From Flavobacterium silvisoli (lineage in GTDB: Bacteria; Bacteroidota; Bacteroidia; Flavobacteriales; Flavobacteriaceae): a stretch of DNA of 64,000 bases. Under the pieces are notes generated by a model. That model saw only the letters and a program-made list of their open reading frames with translations, had not been told where the DNA came from and ran no database searches. The position numbers and the translations under genes were made by a program. Where the stretch lies: the NCBI RefSeq assembly GCF_004329815.1, contig NZ_SJPE01000001.1:425733-489732 (forward strand), written 5' to 3'. Of this stretch, positions 8,440 to 18,096 are shown piece by piece; within the stretch, counting starts at the first letter, position 1; each line of letters starts with the position of its first letter.

Positions 8440-8910
8440 ATGGAAACCGCTTTTATAGAATCACCCTTAGGCATCACCAAAATAGTGGGCGATGCTAATG
8501 GTATCACCGAAATATCAGTATTGAGTGAAGGAGAAAGAACGGTCAAAATTCCGGAAAGTCTCAAGGAGTGCGTTGTCCAACTGCAAGAATATTTTAAAGG
8601 AGAACGCCGTGAATTTGATTTTAAACTCAATCCGCAAGGCACCGAATTCCAACAAAGAGTCTGGCAGGAGTTATTGATGATACCGTTTGGCAAAACCATG
8701 TCGTATCTCGATTTATCCAAAAAGTTGGGCGATGTCAAAGCCATACGCGCCGTAGCCTCGGCCAACGGCAAAAATCCGCTGTGGATAGTCGTTCCGTGTC
8801 ACCGTGTTATTGGGACCGACGGATCACTAACCGGTTATGCCGGCGGCTTGTGGCGTAAAAAATGGTTGTTGGAACACGAAAATCCATCGCCACAACAATC
8901 ACTTTTTTAA
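8440..8910 (+). CDS. ogt: methylated-DNA--protein-cysteine methyltransferase
   Basis: Repairs O6-alkylguanine by transferring the alkyl group to its own Cys. The active-site motif VVPCHRVIG is exact (Cys near 120), and the DNA-binding wing AIRAVASANGKNPL precedes it. At 156 residues it is the short, Ada-C-terminal-like or Ogt type, with no extra AdaA domain. The gene stands alone between the cytochrome and the exonuclease. Confidence 0.95.
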   Translation: METAFIESPLGITKIVGDANGITEISVLSEGERTVKIPESLKECVVQLQEYFKGERREFDFKLNPQGTEFQQRVWQELLMIPFGKTMSYLDLSKKLGDVKAIRAVASANGKNPLWIVVPCHRVIGTDGSLTGYAGGLWRKKWLLEHENPSPQQSLF

Positions 8911-8977
8911 ACTTTTTCTTTCATATTTAAAAACTAATTCCTACTTTTAAGTCGGTTAATTCTTAATTTTCAATAAC

Positions 8978-9691
8978 ATGATTGAAAAAGTAAATCTCAA
9001 TAATATCCTCTTTCTTGACATTGAAACTGTTCCTCAGGAAGAACACTTCAACGGTTTGGATGATGAAATGCAATCGTTGTGGGAACAAAAAACACAGTAT
9101 CAACGTCGCGAAGAGTACACTCCTGAAGAGTTTTATGACCGGGCGGGGATTTGGGCCGAATTTGGTAAAATCGTTTGCATCTCGGTAGGTTATTTTGCCA
9201 ATAAAAAGGATATTCGAAATTTCAGGGTCACCTCATTTTTTGGTGAGGAAAAAAAGTTGCTCAAAGACTTTGCTTCACTGCTCGACAATCATTTTGGTCA
9301 GGCACAACATTTGTTGTGTGGACACAACGCTAAGGAGTTCGATATTCCGTTCATTGCCCGAAGAATGATCATCCATCAAATTCCCATTCCGAACAAACTG
9401 AATCTTTTTGGTAAAAAGCCCTGGGAAATTCCGCATTTGGATACGTTGGAGTTATGGAAATTTGGCGATTATAAACATTTTACATCCTTAAAACTACTGA
9501 CCAAAATTCTGGGAATACCATCCCCGAAAGGCGATATAGACGGCAGCCAGGTGGCCCACGTATTTTATGTAGAAAAAGACATCGACCGCATCATCACGTA
9601 TTGCGAAAAAGATGTGATTGCTGTAGCGCAAATTTTCCTCAGGTTGAGAAGAGAAGAATTGCTGATAGAAGACGAAATCATTCATGTATAA
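8978..9691 (+). CDS. predicted 3'-5' exonuclease (PolB-like exonuclease family)
   Basis: A 237-residue DEDD-type exonuclease. Exo I is LFLDIETVP (Asp14, Glu16). Exo II is CGHNAKEFDIPFIARR, with the FDIPF typical of the PolB-like free-standing exonuclease family. Exo III is YCEKDVIAVAQIF. There is no polymerase domain. The substrate is unknown; the family is predicted from sequence. A strong terminator follows at once. Confidence 0.85.
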   Translation: MIEKVNLNNILFLDIETVPQEEHFNGLDDEMQSLWEQKTQYQRREEYTPEEFYDRAGIWAEFGKIVCISVGYFANKKDIRNFRVTSFFGEEKKLLKDFASLLDNHFGQAQHLLCGHNAKEFDIPFIARRMIIHQIPIPNKLNLFGKKPWEIPHLDTLELWKFGDYKHFTSLKLLTKILGIPSPKGDIDGSQVAHVFYVEKDIDRIITYCEKDVIAVAQIFLRLRREELLIEDEIIHV

Positions 9692-9721
9692 AAAAGGCTC
9701 CCAACTTGGGAGCCTTTTTTT
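9691..9721 (+). terminator. rho-independent terminator
   Basis: GGCTCCCAACTTGGGAGCC with an A-run before and a T-run after forms an 8-bp GC-rich stem. Poly-A on one side and poly-T on the other make it bidirectional. It serves the exonuclease gene and the convergent protease gene ending at 9736. Confidence 0.9.
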
Positions 9722-9735
9722 ACAGCTATTGTCGT

Positions 9736-12678
9736 TTATTTATTTAAAATAACCTTTTTGGTAGTTTTATCCGTCCCATTCTCCAGTGATAACAGATATA
9801 CTCCTTCTTGTAAATTCTCGATGTTAAGCACTTCATTCAAATTATCCGTGGTTTTGCTGAGTATCGCTCTCCCTTGAATATCGTGTAAGGTTAAAACCGT
9901 TTTGTCGTTCATTTCGGGCAAACTGATATTGATGATTCCCTTGGTAGGATTTGGATAAATCGTAACATTGGCTAAGACATTCGCAGTAGTTGACAAATTT
10001 GCCGGAAGGACATAACAAAGATCAATCGCAAAAGAGTTTATAGTTCCGCCGTCTCCGTTATAAGGGTCTACAACACTTAAAGTCCACACCCCGTCTGCCG
10101 GTAAAGTATTGAGCGAACTCAACGAATCATAAGGGGCAATACTCCCCGAAATGGAAGGGTTTCCGGAACAAGTAGGTACTCCGCCCGAATCATCCATGGT
10201 ACAGTTGATATTATCATTGTCGCCACAAGGCTCTTTTAGTAAAATAATTTTCGGACTTCCGATGGATGCCGGACCTATCAGCGATATGGTCATGTCTTCA
10301 ACGTAGGTGTGCGTAATATTCATGCGAACGTTCAAATCTCCAATGGTGTAACCTCCGGTAATTGTGATTGGTACACTTGCAGAAGAATCGGCCGATGAGG
10401 AAATTGCAGCATTTGAGAAATTGGTAGCCGAAAATGAACTGGACCCACACACTACTACTCCAGTATCAAAAGAATAAATTGCAGCAGTAGTAGCCGTAGC
10501 ATTACCACAACGATTACTCGGAATGACTCTCCAATAGTATCTGGTTTGTTGATTTAAACCGGTAACCGTAAATTGATTAGTGGTAACGGTTTCATTGATA
10601 TCCATTGAGCTGAAATTAGCTAAAGTAGACACCTGAACCGTGTAACTTTCAGCATTAGACTGATTATCCCACTTTAAGTTTACGGTGGTTGAAAGACCAT
10701 TTTGAGAATTGGTCGGAGAGGTTAATACCACATTTTGAAAAGCCGAACTGTAGATGCGCAACTTTTTAAAACGGGTTTCGGTCTCAGTAGCACTGGTTCC
10801 TTTAATTCCTATGTAATAATCACCGGGAGCAACATTTGTCAGACCGGAAATAGTCATAGTAACGGTTCCGTTAGCATTTAACGAATTGTTATTAAAACTG
10901 GCAGTAGCCCCAGCCGGCAATCCCTCGGCGCTGAAAGTTGTAGTGCCTGAACCTGTTTGTTTATAGGTAAAAGTATAGGCAGCGGTTTGATCGGAACATA
11001 CCGTCAAATCAGGAGTGGTAGAGGTTAAAGAAAAAGTGGAACTTATACCGGTTACCACCAGAGAATAATTTTGATTTCCACCCACCAATGTTCCTTTGTG
11101 CGTGATCGAAATAGTGTAAATACCCGCACTTGGATTGTCTATCTTAACCAATTCAACATTGTCAACATTGTTGTCCCCGTCACGAACAGCCGGACTGCTT
11201 GGGTCAATATCCAATCGCCATGGATAATAAGTAGTGTTATCCTTGGTTATTCTTATGTCTAAATCATTAACCAAACGAGGGGTAGGATCGTTTTCGGTTA
11301 AATCATCCATTATAGGATTTCCCGGAACGTCTGTCCAGGTAACAGAAGCCATCAAAGGGGTAGTACCGTCTGATTTTACCGTCATGGTATAGGTTTGACC
11401 TTGAGTCAAATTTTCTTCAGAAACCCATGATGTCAGTCCGTTTCCGGTTAAGGTTTCAGCCGCTTTTTTGGCATTTAATAATCCCCAACCAAAAATAGGA
11501 TCAGGACCTACCATACCACTATCGTCGGCAGTATGACAGGCTAATCCTTTTAAGGTGGCTGATCTCATGAAGCTGTTTGTTAGGTTTTTGTAGTGTTGTT
11601 GTAATAACAGTAGAGTTCCCGCCACGTTAGGCGAAGCCATTGAAGTTCCGGTTAAGGTTGCGGTTGCCGTATTGCTTTCACTACTTGTTGAAGTCACACT
11701 GGTACCATTACCTGTAATATCCGGTTTGATTCGCATATCGTCGGTGGGTCCTTGACTGCTCGAAGAGTTAATAGCCACACTGGTTAAATTGCCATTGGTA
11801 GCTACCACGGCATCTTGTGCATTGGCTACAACCAAATTGTTCTTACACACTTTATTAGTGGTCAATTTGTCGTAACCAAAGGCAATAGGGTTGGCGTTAT
11901 TATTGTTGGTTCCATCGTTTCCGGCTGAGGCCACCATTAAATAATAAGGAGAAAGATAGGCGGCTTCGTCCCAATCTCTGGCATCAGATGTATACGCTCC
12001 TATATACCAAGCGGGTAGAGTGGTAGAGTTGCTGGTTACCGGAGTTCCGTAAGAGTGATTAGAAATCAACATTCCTTGTTGTACTTCACTCATCACTTCC
12101 GAAAGATCATTAGTCCATTCAAAAGTTCTGGCTGATGCCTGATAAGCCATTCCTTTTGTGGCAGCAGCTGCATTTGAAGCCATAATGGTTCCGGTAACGT
12201 GAGTGGAATGTACTACATAAGAAGTACTGCTGGGTTGATCAACCACACTTACTCTGCCGGAAAATAAAGTGTGAGAAGCTCTCACCGTTCCTCCATCCCA
12301 AACACGGGCCGTCATACCTTGTCCGTTTAAATCTAATCCTAACGAACCACCGGTATTCAAGTGGTTAGCACGAGTAGACTTGGCCGCATTAGCATTGTCT
12401 GTGGCATAGTATATGGGGAAACCGTTCGGCGTAACTTTCATCAATTCGCTTATCGATCCGTCTTCATTTATTTTTCTGATGGGTAGATTGTGGTTTCGGG
12501 CGTAGACGATGGCCTTTTGTTTTTCGGTATCTTCTTTCTTTTTGAAAAAAGCTTCTCTCTCTTTAATCTTATCTAAGTCATAAGAAGACACTATCTTTTT
12601 TATATCGGTCTCATTTTGGGCAATAATAGATAAGGGAAAAACAAAAAAGAGAAAAAATAGCAGGTTGTTTTTTTTCAT
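9736..12678 (-). CDS. T9SS-secreted S8 (subtilisin-like) serine protease
   Basis: A 980-residue secreted protease. The Sec signal is MKKNNLLFFLFFVFPLSIIA, so the start is at 12678 rather than an in-frame Met 54 bp upstream. The catalytic triad is Asp128 (VWDGG), His160 (STHVTGT) and Ser346 (GTSMASP), with oxyanion Asn254 in SAGNDG. A fibronectin III-like segment lies near residues 645-730 (YYWRVIPSN). A proprotein-convertase P-like beta domain lies near 760-880 (DLNVRMNITHTYVEDMTISL). The last ~75 residues are a T9SS type A sorting domain (VTIYPNPTKG ... EGVYLLSLENG). It probably acts extracellularly in protein degradation. Confidence 0.93.
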   Translation of the reverse strand: MKKNNLLFFLFFVFPLSIIAQNETDIKKIVSSYDLDKIKEREAFFKKKEDTEKQKAIVYARNHNLPIRKINEDGSISELMKVTPNGFPIYYATDNANAAKSTRANHLNTGGSLGLDLNGQGMTARVWDGGTVRASHTLFSGRVSVVDQPSSTSYVVHSTHVTGTIMASNAAAATKGMAYQASARTFEWTNDLSEVMSEVQQGMLISNHSYGTPVTSNSTTLPAWYIGAYTSDARDWDEAAYLSPYYLMVASAGNDGTNNNNANPIAFGYDKLTTNKVCKNNLVVANAQDAVVATNGNLTSVAINSSSSQGPTDDMRIKPDITGNGTSVTSTSSESNTATATLTGTSMASPNVAGTLLLLQQHYKNLTNSFMRSATLKGLACHTADDSGMVGPDPIFGWGLLNAKKAAETLTGNGLTSWVSEENLTQGQTYTMTVKSDGTTPLMASVTWTDVPGNPIMDDLTENDPTPRLVNDLDIRITKDNTTYYPWRLDIDPSSPAVRDGDNNVDNVELVKIDNPSAGIYTISITHKGTLVGGNQNYSLVVTGISSTFSLTSTTPDLTVCSDQTAAYTFTYKQTGSGTTTFSAEGLPAGATASFNNNSLNANGTVTMTISGLTNVAPGDYYIGIKGTSATETETRFKKLRIYSSAFQNVVLTSPTNSQNGLSTTVNLKWDNQSNAESYTVQVSTLANFSSMDINETVTTNQFTVTGLNQQTRYYWRVIPSNRCGNATATTAAIYSFDTGVVVCGSSSFSATNFSNAAISSSADSSASVPITITGGYTIGDLNVRMNITHTYVEDMTISLIGPASIGSPKIILLKEPCGDNDNINCTMDDSGGVPTCSGNPSISGSIAPYDSLSSLNTLPADGVWTLSVVDPYNGDGGTINSFAIDLCYVLPANLSTTANVLANVTIYPNPTKGIINISLPEMNDKTVLTLHDIQGRAILSKTTDNLNEVLNIENLQEGVYLLSLENGTDKTTKKVILNK

Positions 12679-12905
12679 TTGAGTGGTGTTGGTTTTAAAG
12701 TGGGCAAATATATAAATCATTATTGCTAACACTATTAATATTTTGATTAATTATTGGTTTTTGGTTAAATATTAATTATTAATGCAATGAATAAAACATT
12801 TTATTAAGAATACACCCTAAATAATTGAGGTAAAAAGTAGTCTTTCCGGAGAAAATTTTTCTGTATAAAAGTGATAAATAGTTACATTTACCAAAAAAAG
12901 AAATT

Positions 12906-14345
12906 ATGGTATTAAGTAGGTTTTGGCTGGCTATTTTTGTTTCTTCCATCGTTTTTGTAGTGTTCAGTTTAGTTACTTCAAACAGTTATTCGGTTGATTT
13001 CATCCTGAACGGAAAAAAAGACGACCCGATACTGATTGCTGAAAAATACCTGCACCAAGTTCCCAAGTCTGTTAAGGACAGTATTCAAAAGGCACCCGAG
13101 CAAACCATGATTATCGACAGAGACACCCTCAATCCGGATACGACTTATGTCTATAAAAGTAAAACCGTTAAAATTTACAGCGGTGTCCAAAAATCTGATG
13201 GGTTACTACCAACATGTAAAAACAGTTTGATGGATTTAATTTTGCCGTTAATCGCTTATTTGGCTTTTTTCTGCGGGTTGATGGAATTGTTGATTGTTTC
13301 GGGCGCTTCTGAGAAATTAGCCAAAATACTGAGCCCTGTTTTTGCTAAAGTATTTCCTTCTATTCCTAAAAACCATGAGTCTATATCCTATATGACACTA
13401 AATTTTGCTGCCAATTTCCTCGGTTTGGATTCTGCCGCCACACCGTTCGGACTCAAAGCCATGCAGAGTTTACAAGAGCTGAATCCGGAAAAAGACCGAG
13501 CCAGCGATGCTCAAATCATGTTCATGTGTCTCCATGCTGCCGGATTGACTTTGATTCCGACTTCAATCATTGGTTACCGGGCTGCCGAAAATGCCAGTAA
13601 TCCTGCCGATGTGATGTTGCCGTGCATCATTACTTCATTCATCGGAACCATAGCTGCTTTTATCATTGTGGGCATCCGACAAAAAGTAAACTTCAGAAGT
13701 GCTTCATTGATTGTAGCTTTAATGGCTGTTATTGGCGCTATTGTTGGACTTTTGTTCTACATCAACCGATTGGATTTAATTGGCAAGAATGCGTTCACGT
13801 CTAATCTTTCCGGATTAATGTTGGTGGCCATCATAGGATTCACACTCGTATTTTCATTTTTACACGAAAAAAAGTTTGTGGAGAAAAACACCACTATTTT
13901 CGATTCTTTCGTAACCGGGGCTAACAATGGGCTGCAAACCGGAGTGAAGATTTTCCCATATGTTTTGGGAATGTTGGTCGCTATTTCGTTTTTCAGAAAC
14001 AGTGGCTTATTCGAAATTATCAGCAACGGACTTTCCTTTGTTTTTTCCAATATCGGTGTGAGCAAACAAATTACAGATTCGTTACCGGTGGCTATGCTAC
14101 GTCCGTTCAGTTCGGGTGGTTCTCGCGGATTCATGATTGATTCGATGCGCAATTTCGGTCCCGATTCGTTTACCGGACGATTGAGTTGTATTTTCCAATG
14201 CAGTGCCGAAACAACGTTTTATGTGATTGCCGTTTATTTTGGCAGTATCAATGTCAAGAATACCCGATACACATTGAGCACTATGCTTTTAGTAGATTTG
14301 ATTTGCGTGGTGGCTGCCATCTTTGTAGCGAGTTGGTTTTTTTAA
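12906..14345 (+). CDS. SpmA/SpmB-like nucleoside recognition (Gate) domain membrane protein
   Basis: A 479-residue polytopic membrane protein. Two Gate/nucleoside-recognition halves are joined in one chain: an SpmA-like half with LNFAANFLGLDSAATPFGLK near residue 165, and an SpmB-like half with PFSSGGSRGFMIDSM and CIFQCSAETTFYVIAVYFGS near the end. In Bacillus these are two spore-maturation proteins; the organism here is not a spore former, so the role is a transporter-like one of unknown substrate. An extracytoplasmic insertion of about 80 residues follows the first helix. The gene is divergent from the protease. Confidence 0.85.
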   Translation: MVLSRFWLAIFVSSIVFVVFSLVTSNSYSVDFILNGKKDDPILIAEKYLHQVPKSVKDSIQKAPEQTMIIDRDTLNPDTTYVYKSKTVKIYSGVQKSDGLLPTCKNSLMDLILPLIAYLAFFCGLMELLIVSGASEKLAKILSPVFAKVFPSIPKNHESISYMTLNFAANFLGLDSAATPFGLKAMQSLQELNPEKDRASDAQIMFMCLHAAGLTLIPTSIIGYRAAENASNPADVMLPCIITSFIGTIAAFIIVGIRQKVNFRSASLIVALMAVIGAIVGLLFYINRLDLIGKNAFTSNLSGLMLVAIIGFTLVFSFLHEKKFVEKNTTIFDSFVTGANNGLQTGVKIFPYVLGMLVAISFFRNSGLFEIISNGLSFVFSNIGVSKQITDSLPVAMLRPFSSGGSRGFMIDSMRNFGPDSFTGRLSCIFQCSAETTFYVIAVYFGSINVKNTRYTLSTMLLVDLICVVAAIFVASWFF

Positions 14346-14428
14346 AAAAACTGTTGATTTCTATGCCGTTTGCTTTCCTTATTTAGAGTAGGAATGTGTA
14401 ACTTTACGCTTCAAAATTTATTTAAAAA

Positions 14429-16036
14429 ATGGACTTTATATACCAAGATCCGTATCCGATTCTCAAAGACGATACGCAGTACAAAAAAATCTCTTCTGAT
14501 TATGTAAAAATTGAAAAACTGGGTGAGCGCGAAATCCTGACTGTAGATCCGAAAGGATTGGAATTGCTGGCTGAAACGGCCATGAGTGATGTGTCGTTCA
14601 TGTTGCGTTCGTCCCATTTGCAAAAGCTGAGAAATATTATCGAAGATCCCGAAGCCACTGACAATGACCGTTTCGTGGCGTATAATTTATTGCAAAATGC
14701 CGCCGTGGCTGTTGAAGGCGAATTGCCATCGTGCCAGGATACCGGAACAGCAATAGTAATGGCCAAAAAAGGCGAAAATGTATACACCGGGGCTGATGAT
14801 GCCGAATGGTTATCCAAAGGAATTTTTAATACGTATCAAAAACGCAATCTTCGCTACTCGCAAATCGTGCCTGTTTCTATGTTTGAAGAAAAGAATTCAG
14901 GTTCTAATTTGCCGGCACAGATTGATATTTATGCCAAAAAAGGAGCTTCTTATGAGTTTCTGTTTTTGGCCAAAGGAGGCGGATCGGCCAACAAAACATT
15001 TTTGTACCAAAAAACCAAATCGCTCCTCAACGAAAAATCACTAGACGAGTTCATCCGCGAGCGCATAATGGATTTGGGGACTTCGGCCTGTCCTCCTTAT
15101 CACTTGGCTATTGTCATTGGCGGAACTTCTGCCGAGGCCAATTTGGCTGCCGTGAAAAAAGCTTCAGCAGGATACTACGATCATTTACCCACCACCGGAA
15201 ATATGGCCGGTCAGGCTTTCCGTGATTTGGAATGGGAGAAAAGAGTGCAGCTCATTTGCCAGGAAAGTCACATCGGAGCACAATTTGGCGGTAAATATTT
15301 AACCCATGATGTACGCGTGATTCGTTTACCGCGTCATGCGGCTTCTTGTCCGGTAGGTATGGGGGTTTCCTGTTCTGCTGATAGAAATATTAAAGGAAAA
15401 ATTACCAAAGACGGTATTTTTGTAGAACAACTCGAAACCAATCCGAAGCAATTTTTACCCGAAACCGCGCCACATTTGGAAGAACCGGTTGTGATAAACC
15501 TAAACCGTCCGATGAAGGAAGTCTTGACCGAATTATCGCAATACCCCATCAAAACCAGATTGAAATTAAACGGTACTTTAATCGTGGCAAGAGATATAGC
15601 GCACGCTAAAATCAAAGAACTATTAGATGCCGGTAAACCAATGCCCGAGTATTTTAAAAGCCATCCGGTGTATTATGCCGGCCCGGCGAAAACTCCTGAA
15701 GGTATGCCATCCGGAAGTTTCGGACCAACTACCGCAGGGAGAATGGACGTGTATGTTGATGAATTTCAGGCAGCAGGCGGTAGCATGATTATGCTGGCCA
15801 AAGGTAACCGCAGTAAAGAAGTGATGAATGCATGCCAAAAATACGGAGGGTTTTATCTGGGTTCCATCGGTGGTCCTGCCGCGATTCTGGCTAAAGAAAA
15901 CATTCTATCGGTTGAGGTGCTTGACTTTGAAGAGTTAGGCATGGAAGCGGTTCGTAAAATTGAAGTAAAAGATTTCCCGGCTTTCATCATCACAGATGAT
16001 AAAGGAAATGATTTCTTTGCCGATTTAAGCCATTAA
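14429..16036 (+). CDS. class I fumarate hydratase
   Basis: An iron-sulfur fumarase (fumarate to L-malate, TCA cycle) of 535 residues, with the alpha and beta parts fused as in FumA/FumB. Candidate [4Fe-4S] ligands are the Cys residues in PSCQDTG (near 102), the Cys of [10 protein letters not shown] (near 220) and that in GVSCSADRN. The beta-part signature GPTTAGRMD and the following KGNRSK are intact. A 131-residue gene follows after one base, so the two are co-transcribed. Confidence 0.95.
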   Translation: MDFIYQDPYPILKDDTQYKKISSDYVKIEKLGEREILTVDPKGLELLAETAMSDVSFMLRSSHLQKLRNIIEDPEATDNDRFVAYNLLQNAAVAVEGELPSCQDTGTAIVMAKKGENVYTGADDAEWLSKGIFNTYQKRNLRYSQIVPVSMFEEKNSGSNLPAQIDIYAKKGASYEFLFLAKGGGSANKTFLYQKTKSLLNEKSLDEFIRERIMDLGTSACPPYHLAIVIGGTSAEANLAAVKKASAGYYDHLPTTGNMAGQAFRDLEWEKRVQLICQESHIGAQFGGKYLTHDVRVIRLPRHAASCPVGMGVSCSADRNIKGKITKDGIFVEQLETNPKQFLPETAPHLEEPVVINLNRPMKEVLTELSQYPIKTRLKLNGTLIVARDIAHAKIKELLDAGKPMPEYFKSHPVYYAGPAKTPEGMPSGSFGPTTAGRMDVYVDEFQAAGGSMIMLAKGNRSKEVMNACQKYGGFYLGSIGGPAAILAKENILSVEVLDFEELGMEAVRKIEVKDFPAFIITDDKGNDFFADLSH

Positions 16037-16037
16037 G

Positions 16038-16433
16038 ATGTTATTCAGGACAACATTTGCCGAGTTTTACGAGAAAGTCAAAGAAAGTTTGAACGAAGGG
16101 ACTTTTGCCAAATTAACGTTTGCCAAAACCATCGGAAATACCGATTTGATGAATATTTACATTCGGCCGATAGTGGAAGACGGTATTTTGCAATTAGAAC
16201 TTAAGTATAAATTTCAAAGAGAAGAGATTGTTGAGTTTTACTCAATTGATGAGGCTTTTGAAAGACTGTTGCCGTTTGTAAACAATCCGTTTCTCTCTGT
16301 AATTTTGTTTACCACCGAATATGATTTGGTATACAAACTCAATAAAAAAAGAGCTGTAAGCATCGCCGAACAGCCACCAACGTTTGCTCATGCTTCTCCG
16401 GCTCTTTTAGAATATTTAGCGACGAGGAAGTAA
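16038..16433 (+). CDS. conserved hypothetical protein in fumarase operon
   Basis: A 131-residue soluble protein with no signal peptide or membrane segment. It begins one base after the fumarase stop, so translation is probably coupled. I recognise no motif. It is rich in aromatic and charged residues and looks like a compact alpha/beta domain. The link to fumarase is positional only, and a shared terminator ends the unit. Confidence 0.75.
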   Translation: MLFRTTFAEFYEKVKESLNEGTFAKLTFAKTIGNTDLMNIYIRPIVEDGILQLELKYKFQREEIVEFYSIDEAFERLLPFVNNPFLSVILFTTEYDLVYKLNKKRAVSIAEQPPTFAHASPALLEYLATRK

Positions 16434-16435
16434 AC

Positions 16436-16472
16436 AAAAAAACCACAAACTCATTTCGAATTTGTGGTTTTT
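16436..16472. terminator. bidirectional terminator
   Basis: AAACCACAAA (16440-16449) pairs with TTTGTGGTTT (16461-16470), with A and T runs outside. It lies between the convergent fumarase operon and the CoA-transferase operon and can serve both. Confidence 0.85.
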
Positions 16473-16492
16473 ACTTTTATACAAATAGCGTA

Positions 16493-17146
16493 TTAAATTA
16501 CCATTTCCGGAATTTCCCCTTCAATAATCAAATCGGCTTCGGTAGAGGCTATGATGTGTTCAACACTAACGCCCGGAGCACGCTCCAGTAGTTTGAATCC
16601 TTTGGGTGTGATTTCCATGACAGCCAATTCGGTAACCACTTTTTTCACGCAACCTACACCGGTTAGGGGCAAGGTACAGCGTTTTAAAATTTTGCTTTCA
16701 CCGGCTTTATTGACGTGCATCATGGCCACAATAATATTTTCGGCAGAAGCGACCAAATCCATAGCGCCTCCCATTCCTTTGACCATTTTTCCCGGGATTT
16801 TCCAGTTCGCAATATCGCCGTTTTCGGCCACTTCCATAGCGCCCAAGATGGTCAAATCTACTTTTTGACTGCGAATCATTCCGAAACTGAAAGCGGAGTC
16901 AAAGAAACTGGCTCCGGGTAAAGTGGTGATGGTTTGTTTTCCGGCATTAATGATATCGGCATCTTCTTCGCCTTCATACGGAAAAGGTCCCATGCCCAAT
17001 ACTCCGTTTTCGCTTTGAAATTCAACTGAAATATCCGTACGCACATAGTTGGCCACCAAAGTCGGTATACCGATTCCTAAATTTACATAATAACCATCTT
17101 TGACTTCTTTGGCTATTCGTTTTGCGATTTCCTCTTTTCCTAGCAT
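16493..17146 (-). CDS. scoB: 3-oxoacid CoA-transferase subunit B
   Basis: The beta subunit of a two-chain CoA-transferase, which moves CoA from succinyl-CoA to acetoacetate (or a related 3-oxoacid). The catalytic Glu is in FQSENGVLGMG near residue 45, and the glycine-rich YVNLGIGIPTLV is typical. At 217 residues it is full length. It follows scoA by 5 bp. The acceptor acid cannot be read from sequence; SCOT-type is the best fit. Confidence 0.9.
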   Translation of the reverse strand: MLGKEEIAKRIAKEVKDGYYVNLGIGIPTLVANYVRTDISVEFQSENGVLGMGPFPYEGEEDADIINAGKQTITTLPGASFFDSAFSFGMIRSQKVDLTILGAMEVAENGDIANWKIPGKMVKGMGGAMDLVASAENIIVAMMHVNKAGESKILKRCTLPLTGVGCVKKVVTELAVMEITPKGFKLLERAPGVSVEHIIASTEADLIIEGEIPEMVI

Positions 17147-17151
17147 GACTA

Positions 17152-17850
17152 TTATTTTTTTCGGGTTGTTCGTTGCTCAATGCGTTTTTCAAATTTTTCT
17201 CCCTGAAAGATGCGCTGTACCATAATTCCCGGAATGTGAATTTGATTGGGATCGAGCGAACCTACCGGTAATAATTCTTCTACTTCGGCTACGGTTATTT
17301 TGGCAGCACCTGCCATACAAGCGTTGAAGTTTCGGGCTGTTCCTTTAAAAATCAGGTTGCCGGCTTCATCACCTTTCCACGCTTTTACAATAGAGAAATC
17401 GGCTTTGTAGGCCAGTTCCATCACGTGCATTTTGCCATTAAATTCACGGGTTTCCTTTCCTTCGGCTACTTCAGTTCCGTAACCGGCAGGGGTAAAAAAT
17501 GCCGGAATTCCGGCTTGTGCGGCGCGACATTTTTCTGCCAAAGTGCCTTGTGGTGTCAGTTCTACTTCCAATTCGCCCGAAAGCATTTGGCGTTCAAATT
17601 CAGCATTTTCGCCTACATAGGAAGAAATCATTTTTTTGATTTGTCTTTTTTGCAGTAACAGGCCCAAACCAAAATCATCAACACCCGCATTGTTGGAAAT
17701 GCAAGTTAATCCTGTTGTGCCTTTTTTTACCAATTCGGCGATGCTGTTTTCCGGTATACCGCAAAGACCGAAACCACCGAGCATGATGGTCATATTATCC
17801 TCGATACCTTGCAGTGCTTCTTGAACCGAGTTTACTTTTTTATTAATCAT
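17152..17850 (-). CDS. scoA: 3-oxoacid CoA-transferase subunit A
   Basis: The alpha subunit, 232 residues, with the CoA-binding signature [15 protein letters not shown] near residue 22 and the conserved [16 protein letters not shown]. It is first in a two-gene leftward operon with scoB. Together they probably connect ketone-body or branched-chain 3-oxoacid metabolism with succinyl-CoA. Confidence 0.9.
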   Translation of the reverse strand: MINKKVNSVQEALQGIEDNMTIMLGGFGLCGIPENSIAELVKKGTTGLTCISNNAGVDDFGLGLLLQKRQIKKMISSYVGENAEFERQMLSGELEVELTPQGTLAEKCRAAQAGIPAFFTPAGYGTEVAEGKETREFNGKMHVMELAYKADFSIVKAWKGDEAGNLIFKGTARNFNACMAGAAKITVAEVEELLPVGSLDPNQIHIPGIMVQRIFQGEKFEKRIEQRTTRKK

Positions 17851-18042
17851 GTTGTGTAATTTGTTAGTGCCGTAAATTTAGGAATTAAATGGAAAAACAG
17901 AGCGAATTGCAAGAGAGATTCAGTGGTTTTTTCTATTTAGACAGTACTTTCGATAGTGTATAGCAGTTTTTTCAGATTCTTTGATTTTGCTGATATTTTT
18001 CAGGGGGAGAAGTCATTAATGTTACTAATCTGAAATAAAAAT

Positions 18043-18077
18043 AAAATATCCCGTTAGTTTGGATAACGGGATATTTT
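18043..18077 (-). terminator. terminator of the ricT-gldH-PBP1A operon
   Basis: AAAATATCCCGTTA (18043-18056) and TAACGGGATATTTT (18064-18077) form a perfect 14-bp stem with a 7-nt loop, 20 bp after the PBP1A stop. The remaining scoA-side spacer (17851-18042) shows nothing else I can name. Confidence 0.85.
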
Positions 18078-18096
18078 TATCGGAATTAAAATTGAA